This document shows, one piece after another, positions 20,152-27,742 of a stretch of 64,000 bases of DNA (its first letter is position 1; every line of letters starts with the position of its first letter). This DNA comes from Akkermansiaceae bacterium (GTDB lineage Bacteria > Verrucomicrobiota > Verrucomicrobiia > Verrucomicrobiales > Akkermansiaceae), in contig JAPKCM010000020.1 of NCBI GenBank assembly GCA_028822935.1, positions 1 through 64,000 on the forward strand, given 5' to 3'. A program made the position numbers and the translations under genes. Below the pieces are notes generated by a model that saw only the letters and a program-made list of their open reading frames with translations, was not told where the DNA came from and did no database searches.

Positions 20152-21141
20152 ATGAATCCAGAAAATCATTCTCTTGCTGTCGACCGTCGTTCGTTTCTTC
20201 GTCAATCCTCCGGTATTGCGGCGGGGTTGGGATTGGGAGCTTTGCCAATTATTGGGGCGGAGAAGGAGAAAAGTAAGCCGGAGTCGGAGACTTTGGTGAA
20301 GACATTTTACGATTCACTCACTGAGGAGCAGCGGAAGGCGGTTTGTTTTCCGTTTGAGCACAAGTTGCGGCTGAAGGTGGACAACAATTGGTTGATTACG
20401 AAGACGCTGGTGAAGGATTATTCGAAGGACCAGCAGGCGATGATTAAGGAGATCTTTATGGGGCTGCACAGTGAGGAGTATGCGGAGAAGGTTTATGATC
20501 AGGTAGAGTGGGACAGTGGGCTTGAAGGATTTGAAGGGGGATCATCGGTGGCGATTTTTGGGACGCCGGGAACGGGCAAGTTTGAGTTTGTGCTGACGGG
20601 GAGGCATTGCACGCGGCGTTGTGATGGGGACTCGGTGGAGGGGGTAGCCTTTGGAGGTCCGCTTTTTTACGGGCACGCGGCGGATGGATTTACTGAGAAG
20701 CCGGACCACAAGGGGAACGCGTATTGGTATCAGGCGGTGCGAGCGAGCGAGGTTTATCAAATGCTCGATGGGAAGCAGCGGAAGGCGGCGCTTTGCGGGA
20801 AGAGTCGGGGAGAGAAGGGGAATAAGACGATCGAGTTGACCGGAAAGAAGGTGGGGCTCGATGGGATTCGGGTGGGTGACATGAGCGGAGATCAGAAGGG
20901 GCACGTTCGCAAGGTGCTGGGGGATTTGCTGGCTCCGTTTCGGGAGAAGGATTCCAAGGAAGCGCTCAAGTTGGTTGAGGCCGGGGGCTTGAACAATATT
21001 CACATGGCTTTTTATAAGGAGGAAAATATCGGGAAGGATGAAATTTGGGATGTGTGGCAGTTGGAGGGGCCGAACATGGTGTGTTACTTCCGGGGAAAGC
21101 CGCATGTGCATGCCTGGATGCATATTAAGAAGCCGGTGTAG
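20152..21141 (+). CDS. DUF3500-like protein with twin-arginine signal
   Basis: A 329-aa protein from ATG at 20152; an upstream TTG at 20128 would add eight residues ahead of the signal and is less likely. The N-terminus DRRSFLRQSSGIAAGLGLGA is a twin-arginine-type signal. The rest resembles DUF3500 proteins of Planctomycetes and Verrucomicrobia: ETLVKTFYDSLTEEQRKAVC, FGTPGTGKFEFVLTGRHCTR, RCDGDSVEGVAFGGPLFYGH, WYQAVRASEVYQMLDGKQRK and a His-rich end (HVHAWMHIK). The GTGKFEF stretch is not an ATP-binding P-loop in context. The reaction is unknown. It stands alone, between the pair 3 DUF1501 gene and the esterase gene, with no obvious operon partner. Confidence 0.72.
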   Translation: MNPENHSLAVDRRSFLRQSSGIAAGLGLGALPIIGAEKEKSKPESETLVKTFYDSLTEEQRKAVCFPFEHKLRLKVDNNWLITKTLVKDYSKDQQAMIKEIFMGLHSEEYAEKVYDQVEWDSGLEGFEGGSSVAIFGTPGTGKFEFVLTGRHCTRRCDGDSVEGVAFGGPLFYGHAADGFTEKPDHKGNAYWYQAVRASEVYQMLDGKQRKAALCGKSRGEKGNKTIELTGKKVGLDGIRVGDMSGDQKGHVRKVLGDLLAPFREKDSKEALKLVEAGGLNNIHMAFYKEENIGKDEIWDVWQLEGPNMVCYFRGKPHVHAWMHIKKPV

Positions 21142-21344
21142 TGAGAAAATCTCACGCGGAGCAGGTTAATTTTATGAATGGGGAGTGCCAGGGAGTGGTG
21201 GGGATCCTGAGGTATGGGAGTGCCTGCTAGTGGTGGGTCTCAGGCAAAGGCGCGGAGCCGCAAAGGGGGGGAGTCGACTGAAGTGAGAGCTTGGGCGAGG
21301 TTCCTTGGTTGACGAGGGGTGGGGATGGGTCGCAAGGTGGAGCG

Positions 21345-22580
21345 ATGAAGGTCTTTTTGATTTTAGGGTTGTTGGTTGGGTCCGCGGTATTGGCGCGGCA
21401 AGCGAAGGAAGGGGACAAGGATGTCAATTATGATGAGTCGAAGGTGCCGGCGTATGACTTGCCGGAATTATTGGTGACAGTGGAGGGGAAGCGGATCACG
21501 ACGGCGGAGGAATGGCGGACGGTGAGGAGGCCACAGATTATGTCGTTGTTCAGTAATCTAGTTTACGGACGGGTGCCGGAGCCGTCGACGCCGCTGAAGG
21601 TAACCTTTCGGGAGGTAAAGAAGGACGAGAATTTTATGGGAGGGAAGGCGACGCGGAAGGATGTCGATATTCAGCTCAAGACTGAGAGGGGAGAGAAGAC
21701 GATGCGGATTGTGGTGTATGTGCCCAATGGGGCGAGGAAACCGGTGCCGGCGATTATGAAGCACAGTTTTAACAACACGCGCTCGGATGATTTTGATAGG
21801 GCATTTTTCAAGAAGGATTGTTTGAAAAATGGATGGCCGTTGGGGAAAATTCTTGATGCGGGGTTTGCGTTTTGCGCGGTGTATCACGAAGATTTGGTGG
21901 GGCATAATGAGGTGGAATTTCGAAAGAGCATCCACGGATTATTTTATCCGAAGGGGCAGAGTTTTCCGAAGGCCCACGAGTGGGGCGTGCTCGCGGCGTG
22001 TGCGTGGGGAGGGATGCGGGCTTTGGATTATTTGGAGACTGACGGAGATATCGATGCGAAGCGCGTGGCGGTGATGGGTCACTCGAAGATGGGAAAGACG
22101 GCGCTTTGGACGGCGGCCCAGGATGAGCGGTTTGCGATGGCGATCTCGGCTCAGTCGGGGTGTGGGGGCGCGGCGCTGTGGCGTCGGAAGTCGGGCGAGA
22201 CGCTCAAGAAGATGGTGACGCGTTTTCCTTATTGGCTGTGTCGCAATGCGCAGAAGTTTGTCGAGCAGGAAGATGATCTTCCAGTGGATCAGCACATGTT
22301 GCTGGCGTGTATCGCGCCGCGCCCGGTGTATGTCCACAGCGGGGTGGAGGATACTTGGGCGGATGGACGCGGGGAATATCTCTCGGCGTATCACGCGAGC
22401 GAGGTGTATCGCTTGTTTGGGAAGAAGGGACTGGAGAGTGAGGAGTCACCACAAGTGGGACGGGCGATGATGGCGGGGGAAGTGGGGTATCACATCCGGG
22501 AAGGGGGACACTCGATTGAAGCCTGGGATTGGGACCGGTTTATCGAGTTTGCCTCCAGGCATTTGGGTGAGAAGAAGTGA
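21345..22580 (+). CDS. CE15 glucuronoyl esterase-like alpha/beta hydrolase
   Basis: A 411-aa secreted hydrolase. ATG 21345 is chosen because AAGGTGGA lies about 5 nt upstream and MKVFLILGLLVGSAVLA is a signal peptide; the frame is open from 21291. The sequence matches bacterial carbohydrate esterase family 15. The nucleophile elbow is GHSKMGKTALW (about 248-258; family form GCSRxG or GHSRxGK). The block SAQSGCGGAALWRRKSGE and FPYWLC follow, then LPVDQHMLLACIAPRPVYVH, and the likely catalytic His is in HIREGGHSIEAWDW near the C-terminus. CE15 enzymes cut the ester between lignin alcohols and glucuronoyl groups of xylan; marine homologues may act on other uronate esters, so the substrate here is open. 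Confidence 0.85.
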   Translation: MKVFLILGLLVGSAVLARQAKEGDKDVNYDESKVPAYDLPELLVTVEGKRITTAEEWRTVRRPQIMSLFSNLVYGRVPEPSTPLKVTFREVKKDENFMGGKATRKDVDIQLKTERGEKTMRIVVYVPNGARKPVPAIMKHSFNNTRSDDFDRAFFKKDCLKNGWPLGKILDAGFAFCAVYHEDLVGHNEVEFRKSIHGLFYPKGQSFPKAHEWGVLAACAWGGMRALDYLETDGDIDAKRVAVMGHSKMGKTALWTAAQDERFAMAISAQSGCGGAALWRRKSGETLKKMVTRFPYWLCRNAQKFVEQEDDLPVDQHMLLACIAPRPVYVHSGVEDTWADGRGEYLSAYHASEVYRLFGKKGLESEESPQVGRAMMAGEVGYHIREGGHSIEAWDWDRFIEFASRHLGEKK

Positions 22581-22586
22581 TGGACC

Positions 22587-22742
22587 TCACGCGGAGGAGC
22601 GGATGCGGGGGAGTGAGCTGGCGGTGGTTCCGGCGGTGAAGCTGGCATCGCCATTGGTGGCGAGCCAGTTGACGACCGGAGTTGCTCCTGCGAGAGAAGC
22701 CAGCCCTGAAAAGATCAGGGACGTTCGTGGGAATCGTAGCAT
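22587..22742 (-). pseudogene. Truncated N-terminus of a secreted surface protein
   Basis: Reverse-strand ATG at 22742 opens a 51-aa frame that begins as a signal peptide (MLRFPRTSLIFSGLASLAGA) and continues TPVVNWLATNGDASFTAGTT, like the first residues of mature lectin-type verrucomicrobial proteins. It then stops within a GC-rich stretch (SSLPRIRSSA) next to the esterase stop codon. It looks like the 5' stump of a lost gene and may be non-functional. Confidence 0.45.
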
Positions 22743-23214
22743 ATTACCAGCTCCGGCGAAGATGGGCGGATGCAGTTGGTTTGGAAGGAGCTGACTCTTC
22801 ATCCCAAAGTGCCGGAGAATCAGGTCCTGCCGGGCAAGGATCTCAAAGATGACCACTGGGTTAAGATCGCCAGCGATGCCTCTCAATATTTTCACGAGCA
22901 TGTATTGGTATATCCGTTTCTCCCGTTGCGGGCTTGTTCTGAACCGGAACATTCCGCTCGAGGAAGTTTACAAAACGGAGCACGCCCTTCGGGACTACCA
23001 ACTTGCCGATTGGAAGGAGCACTTGAAGAAGAATCTAAAGACGGCGGTTCCCCAGCTTAAAAAGAATCGCCTCCTGAGCCTTGGGTAGGCGCGGTTTTAT
23101 CTCCGGCCCGACCCGGAGAGGAAAATATTAATTGGATAAGATTCGGAAGCTACTCGAATGAGAATTGACGGTTTTTTGGGGATGGGAAGTGAGGGGTGAG
23201 GTTTGCGATGCTGG
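22743..23214. other. Gap with a possible frameshifted ORF, otherwise unassigned
   Basis: No recognised gene. Plus-strand reading from 22770 is protein-like for about 50 residues (WKELTLHPKVPENQVLPGKD). From about 22925 a second frame is more protein-like (NRNIPLEEVYKTEHALRDYQ, then a lysine-rich end stopping at 23088). The two may be one decayed gene with a frameshift near 22920. I recognise no family and no RNA element. The last 125 bases show nothing. Confidence 0.3.
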
Positions 23215-24474
23215 CTATTTATTGATGGCCTGGTAGATGAGGGGTTTGAGGTCTTTTTCTAAGTTCCAGTTGTAGGGAAGGGTTTGCTCCATGGTGATGA
23301 CGACGAGGTCGTGCTTGGGGGAGATCCAGTAGTGGGTGGAGGCCATGCCGCCCCAGCCGAATTCCCCGAGAGGGGCGTTTTTGTCCCAGCGCTTGTCGGA
23401 GGCGGTGCGGACCGAGAAGCCGAGTCCGAAGCCGGTGCCATGGCGTATTTCATCGCCCATGGAGATGGCGGTTATCGAAGCCGGGAGCTGGTTGGTGCTC
23501 ATGAGTTTGACGCTTTCCGTTTTGAGGTATTGTTTGCCCTGGAGGGTGCCGCCGTTGGCGATCATTTGGAGGAAGCGGGCGTAGTCGGTGATGGTGGAGA
23601 GGAGGCCGCCGCCGCCGGATTGGTGGGCGGGTTTTTGGAGGAAGAGAGAGTCTTCGGCCTTTTCGAAGTTGATGAGGAAGCCGGCTTTGGCGCCGAAGAC
23701 ATCGGAGAGACGAGCTGCTTTTTCGGCGGGGACGTGGAAGCCGGTGTCGGGCATGTTGAGGGGGGTGAAGAGGCGTTCCTGGAGGAAGGCTGCAAAGGTT
23801 TGGCCGGAGGCGGCTTCGATGACGTGGCCGAGGATGTCGGTATTGATACCGTAGAGCCATTGGGTGCCGGGTTGGTAGAGGAGGGGGATGCCAGAGGCGG
23901 CCCGGGTCATTGCGGCGAGGGATTTATCGCGGTCGAGGGGCTTGGCTTTTCCGTAGAGTTTATCGACGGGGTGGCCTCCCCAGCCGTAGGAGAATCCGGC
24001 GGTGTGGCGGAGGAGGTCGCGGACGGTGGGGGCGGGTTTGGCTGGGACGGGGTCGCCGTTTTTCTGCCAGACGGTGAGGCTTTTAAACTCGGGGAGGTGC
24101 TTGGAGATGGGGTCGTCGAGGTCGAGCTTGCCTTCTTCGCAGAGCATCATGGCGGCGGCCGAGGTGATGCCCTTGGACATGGAGTAGATACGGAAAATGG
24201 TGTTCTTTTTGACGGGGGCTTTGGTGCGTCGGTTGGCGAGGCCGAATTGCTGATCGTAGACGATGTGGCCTTTGCGGAGGACGAGGACGGAGCCACCGAC
24301 GAGTTTTTTATCGGCGATGAGTTTTTCGACGGCGGGGTCGATTTTAGCGAGGGCGTCGGTGGACATGCCAAGGTCCTCGGGCTTGGCGGTGGGGAGTGGT
24401 TTTGAGAGGGATTCCTTGGCGGTGAGGGGGGAGAGTGAGAGAAGAAGGGAGAGGGGGATGAGGAGAAATTTCAT
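23215..24474 (-). CDS. Secreted serine hydrolase, class C beta-lactamase family
   Basis: A 419-aa member of the beta-lactamase/transpeptidase-like family (peptidase S12 fold). Residues 1-19 are a signal peptide. The catalytic S-x-x-K is in RIYSMSKGITSAAAM (about 96-110). The Y-x-N-type motif is YGINTDILGHVIEAASG, and the third motif region is near GWGGMASTHYWISP, where the canonical KTG is not conserved. Such enzymes act as esterases, D-aminopeptidases or beta-lactamases; the sequence does not tell which, and a resistance role should not be assumed. The first 47 nt of coding sequence are nearly identical to those of the LamG-cytochrome gene that starts at 9558. It stands alone, with no co-oriented neighbour close by. 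Confidence 0.88.
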   Translation of the reverse strand: MKFLLIPLSLLLSLSPLTAKESLSKPLPTAKPEDLGMSTDALAKIDPAVEKLIADKKLVGGSVLVLRKGHIVYDQQFGLANRRTKAPVKKNTIFRIYSMSKGITSAAAMMLCEEGKLDLDDPISKHLPEFKSLTVWQKNGDPVPAKPAPTVRDLLRHTAGFSYGWGGHPVDKLYGKAKPLDRDKSLAAMTRAASGIPLLYQPGTQWLYGINTDILGHVIEAASGQTFAAFLQERLFTPLNMPDTGFHVPAEKAARLSDVFGAKAGFLINFEKAEDSLFLQKPAHQSGGGGLLSTITDYARFLQMIANGGTLQGKQYLKTESVKLMSTNQLPASITAISMGDEIRHGTGFGLGFSVRTASDKRWDKNAPLGEFGWGGMASTHYWISPKHDLVVITMEQTLPYNWNLEKDLKPLIYQAINK

Positions 24475-24743
24475 TGGTGGTCAGCTTTGCAAATGGGCTG
24501 GGAGGTGAGAAGAGTGAAGTTGATGAACCACGGATGGATGGGATTAATAGGATGGCGTGGTTGAGGGTTTGACCACAGAGAAAGCAGAGGGGGATGAGGA
24601 AGACCAAGGCTTAAGGATGAAGGTATAAGGCTTAAGGTTTGGGGGCTTGGTTGAGGTGGGTTGAAAGAAAAGTTGCAACTTTTGGGGAACTTGGGGTTTT
24701 TTTATGAACGGAGCATCTAGAATGCTTTACAACTGAAGATCTT

Positions 24744-26138
24744 ATGAAAAACGCGACTCTTGTTCCTTTGTTGGCCGTGACGGCTGCTTCTGCTTTTGGT
24801 TTGGGATGGATGGTTCGTCCTTCCGGTGATGATTTGAGCCAGGACGCGGGAGGTAAGAAGAAGTCGATGATGAATGCGGGTGAGCGCTCTGTGAGCAAGG
24901 GAATGCGCGGAGGCGGTGGTGGCGTGGAATTGAGACCGGAGGATGAGTTTGTGGCTCGGTTTTTGACGGGTGGTAAAATTTCGTCGGCGGATATGCAGGC
25001 GGCGATTAAGGAGATGTCGGAGGTGAATGATCCTTTGTTGCGGCAGAAGATGCTGGCGGCCTTGCTTGAAAATTTAACGGCGGATAATGCGAAGGATGCC
25101 TTTTTGGCACTTCGTGAGAACCGGAGCGGAGGTTCTTTCGGGCGCGGGGGTGATAACGAACTCCGTCTTTTGGCGAATGCCTGGGGTCGGATCGATGGTG
25201 TGGGGGCGATGGCGGCCTTGAAGGAAATTGCGGAAGCGAGCGAGGGGAATGATCGTCGCGGTGGCCGTGGTGGCCCGGGTGGTTTGGCCAGTGAGATGAT
25301 GGGAGCGCTCTCCGGTTGGGCGACGGTGGATGGTGCGGCTGCGACGGCTTATTTGGATGCGATCGAGGATGATCGGCAGAAGGGTTATGCCGGCTTTGGG
25401 GTGATCCAGGGTTTGTTGGTGACTGGCGTGGATGAGGCGATGGCCTTTGTGCAGGGCTTGCCCAAGGAGGGGGGAAACAACCGTGCTCAGGAAATGTATA
25501 TGGGGATGATTGCCGGCGAGATGCTCGAGCAAGGAGATGATGCGGCGAAGAGCTGGGTGGACTCGGTTGCAGATCCGGATTTAAAGTCTGGGGCGCTGAC
25601 CCGGGTGACGATGGAGCTGATGCAGGATGATCGTGAGGCAACGGCCGAATGGCTGGTGAACTACGGAGATGATGATGCCGCAGCGCGTGCGGTGGGTCGA
25701 TTGGCTGATTCCTGGTCGCGTGAGGATCCGGAGGCGGTTCTTGAGTGGGCGGACCAGCTCTCGGGTAAGACGAAGGCTGAAGCTTATGAAGAGGCGATGG
25801 AGACTTGGGCTCGCGAGGATCCTACCGCAGCGGGAGAATATTTAGGAAATCTGGCGGCATCGCCGGAGCGGGATTCGGCTACGGAAGCTTATGCGACGCG
25901 AATTTCAAGAGAAGACCCGGTGGCCGCGATGGAGTGGGCGGGGACGATCGCGAACGAGGAGATGCGTCAGGATACCGTGGTGGAGGTAGCGCAGGATTGG
26001 TATCGGAGCGATAAAGCGGCCGCTGAGGCGTGGATTGCGACGAGTGGCTTGCCCGAGGAATCGGTGCAGCAGATCACGGAGCAACAACGTGATCGGGGAG
26101 GAGATTTCGGCCGGGGAGGACCTCGGGGAGGTCGCTAG
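24744..26138 (+). CDS. Helical-repeat protein with RGG-rich segments
   Basis: A 464-aa protein with an N-terminal hydrophobic segment (LLAVTAASAFGLGWMV) that could be a signal anchor. It then has a basic, Gly-rich linker. From about residue 65 to 445 it is made of degenerate helical repeats with conserved Trp-Ala-x-x-Asp-Pro-x-Ala-Ala phrases (SWSREDPEAVLEWADQL, TWAREDPTAAGEYLGNL, RISREDPVAAMEWAGTI), much like proteins common in Verrucomicrobia and Planctomycetes. Arg-Gly-Gly clusters lie at about 130-140 and 175-185 and at the C-terminus (GRGGPRGGR). Repeats of this type usually bind proteins; RGG clusters in other proteins bind RNA or become phase-separated, but neither is shown here. A TAGAAT hexamer at about 24718 could be its -10 box. 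Confidence 0.75.
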   Translation: MKNATLVPLLAVTAASAFGLGWMVRPSGDDLSQDAGGKKKSMMNAGERSVSKGMRGGGGGVELRPEDEFVARFLTGGKISSADMQAAIKEMSEVNDPLLRQKMLAALLENLTADNAKDAFLALRENRSGGSFGRGGDNELRLLANAWGRIDGVGAMAALKEIAEASEGNDRRGGRGGPGGLASEMMGALSGWATVDGAAATAYLDAIEDDRQKGYAGFGVIQGLLVTGVDEAMAFVQGLPKEGGNNRAQEMYMGMIAGEMLEQGDDAAKSWVDSVADPDLKSGALTRVTMELMQDDREATAEWLVNYGDDDAAARAVGRLADSWSREDPEAVLEWADQLSGKTKAEAYEEAMETWAREDPTAAGEYLGNLAASPERDSATEAYATRISREDPVAAMEWAGTIANEEMRQDTVVEVAQDWYRSDKAAAEAWIATSGLPEESVQQITEQQRDRGGDFGRGGPRGGR

Positions 26139-26251
26139 AGCGGGATTTTAAACCACGGATAAACGTGGTGGTTGCGGGAGTGATTGGTTTATTTTTTCTG
26201 CGGATTGCCTACGAGGTGGTGAAGAGGGATGATAAATGAGAATCCCGCTCT
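26137..26251. repeat. 115-bp segment bounded by perfect 11-bp inverted repeats
   Basis: AGAGCGGGATT (26137-26147) and AATCCCGCTCT (26241-26251) are exact inverted repeats. They enclose about 93 bp that fills nearly the whole gap between two convergent genes; the left repeat begins inside the stop codon of the upstream gene. Inside are ACCACG/CGTGGT (a 6-bp hairpin near 26152-26170) and an open frame of 24 codons (GTG 26165 to TGA 26239) reading VVVAGVIGLFFLRIAYEVVK plus RDDK, membrane-peptide-like. It may be a small non-autonomous element, a bidirectional terminator or chance. Confidence 0.5.
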
Positions 26252-26255
26252 GGTT

Positions 26256-27692
26256 CTATTTCAGGATGAGAGGTTTTGCGCCGGTGATTTGGAGGACTTT
26301 GAATTTGGCGCTGAGGACGAGGGCATTGGCGGCGGTGGCGTTGAGGCGCGGGTCGGCTGAGTAGTCCTGCGAGTTGTTGTCGCGGTTTGGCTGGTAGTAG
26401 AAATTGCCTTCAGGGGTGAGCGCGAGGGCGAAGTGCCAGCGGTTGTAGTCCATGAGTTTGCGGAATTCCTTGGGATCCGCGAGGGCGCCGAGTCCGGTCC
26501 AGGCGAGGCCTAGAAGAGGCGAGCCGTGGGTGTCGGGGAAGGTTTTGGGATAGCTGCCGATGCAGCTGGCAGTGAGGCGGGCGAAGTCGCGGTATTCTTT
26601 TCCTCCGACAGGGCTGATGTGATGGGCGAGGGCGGTGATGCCGGTGCGGCCCATGTCGGCGTAGCTGGGGTTTCGGCGGCCACCGTCTTTATACCAAACG
26701 TAGCCGATGTCGTTGGTGCCTTTTGCGACGAAGTCGTGGGTGGCGCGGAAGTTGTCGTCAGGGACGTCGAGGCCGCAGCGGATCATGAGGGCGAAGGCGA
26801 GCTTGGCTTGCATGGTGATGCAGTTGATGGCGCCGTAGCCATTTCCGCCGGGTTTGTCCTTGGGGCGGTGTCCCCAGCCGCCGTTGACGAATTGAGCTTG
26901 AAGGAGCCAGCTCTTTATTTCCTCAAGTTCGGGGAGGATCCATTTCTCGCGGGTGAGGAGGTAGTATTCGGCGAGGGTGGTGCCGTAGAGGGTGTATTTC
27001 CAGCAGTCGAGGCCGCCGTAGTCGATCTCATCGTTAGTGGAAGCGGCCATTTTTTTGACGGATTTTTTGACGGCGGGGAGGTGATCTTTTTGGCCGGATC
27101 CGAGGAGGGTGAGGGCGGCGAAGGCGTTGGCATCGGGGCGGCTGCTCCAGAGTCCGTCGGGGCGTTGTTTGCCGAGGAGGTAGGCGTGGGCTTGCTTGAG
27201 GATGAGGTCGGTTTTGGGGCAGTCGTAAGGGAAGGTCTTGGAAAAGGAGCGGTGTTTTTGTGGGAGCTCAAGGGTGACAGTGAGGGGGTTCTCGGCGCGA
27301 ATGATTTGGAGGGGTATTTTTCCGCTGGCGGAGTCGAGGGCTTTGCCGAGCTCCATGATGGGGCCTTCGTAGCCGAAGAATTTGGGGCCGTAGCCGAACT
27401 TGTGGGGTTCGGAGAAGGGGGTGCCATTGACGCCGGTGATGTGGTCGCCGGGGAGGAGTTTTCTGTGAGCAGGAGTGTCGGGGAAGACAAAGGCGATTTC
27501 GAATTCTTTCGGCTTTTCAAGGGTGATCTTGGCGCGCGCTCCGGTGATCCCGAGATTGATGAACCAGCCGCCGGCTTGCGCATCGGGTTGGACCTTGGTT
27601 TGCTTGTTCCAGGTGGGGTTCTTGCGAAGGGCCGGGCTGGAAAGCGTGGAGGCGAGGAGAAAAGCGGGGAGGAAGAAAGAGATATACTTCAT
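26256..27692 (-). CDS. DUF6288-like protein: PDZ-like region plus alpha/alpha toroid
   Basis: A 478-aa secreted protein from ATG at 27692. The frame is open to 27965, but that extension is Pro-rich and overlaps the next gene, while 27692 gives a clear signal peptide (MKYISFFLPAFLLASTLSSP). Residues about 45-160 resemble a PDZ-type domain (GWFINLGITGARAKI, LLPGDHITGVNGTPF). Residues about 165-475 contain repeats seen in prenyltransferase/terpene-cyclase toroids (LLGKQRPDGLWSSRPDANAF, LLQAQFVNGGWGHRPKDKPG, GRTGITALAHHIS). The arrangement matches proteins labelled DUF6288 in Verrucomicrobia. No DxDD or DDxD cyclase motif is seen, so an enzyme role is not supported. The gene lies 50 nt after luxC-like in the same direction and may share its transcript. 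Confidence 0.72.
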   Translation of the reverse strand: MKYISFFLPAFLLASTLSSPALRKNPTWNKQTKVQPDAQAGGWFINLGITGARAKITLEKPKEFEIAFVFPDTPAHRKLLPGDHITGVNGTPFSEPHKFGYGPKFFGYEGPIMELGKALDSASGKIPLQIIRAENPLTVTLELPQKHRSFSKTFPYDCPKTDLILKQAHAYLLGKQRPDGLWSSRPDANAFAALTLLGSGQKDHLPAVKKSVKKMAASTNDEIDYGGLDCWKYTLYGTTLAEYYLLTREKWILPELEEIKSWLLQAQFVNGGWGHRPKDKPGGNGYGAINCITMQAKLAFALMIRCGLDVPDDNFRATHDFVAKGTNDIGYVWYKDGGRRNPSYADMGRTGITALAHHISPVGGKEYRDFARLTASCIGSYPKTFPDTHGSPLLGLAWTGLGALADPKEFRKLMDYNRWHFALALTPEGNFYYQPNRDNNSQDYSADPRLNATAANALVLSAKFKVLQITGAKPLILK

Positions 27693-27742
27693 CGGGACCG
27701 CTCGATACGGGACCGAAGAGTCATTTATTGCAAATGCTCTGG

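Noticed and set aside
20560-20590. GTPGTGKFEF in the DUF3500-like protein as an ATP-binding P-loop
   Set aside because: There is no Walker B or other ATPase motif, and the segment matches the family's own conserved GxFEFV block.
21178-21242. Two imperfect copies of GGGAGTGCC...AGTGGTGGG as a CRISPR-like or regulatory repeat
   Set aside because: Only two diverged copies are present, with no regular spacers.
23284-24405. A 373-aa plus-strand open frame opposite the beta-lactamase-like gene
   Set aside because: It is a Gly/Val/Glu-rich shadow caused by GC-biased third positions on the other strand. It matches no family, while the reverse strand has clear catalytic motifs.
23215-24474. Antibiotic-resistance beta-lactamase
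   Set aside because: The protein has the SxxK and Tyr motifs of the wider family but no clear KTG motif. Most such proteins are esterases or peptidases, so the resistance label is not supported.
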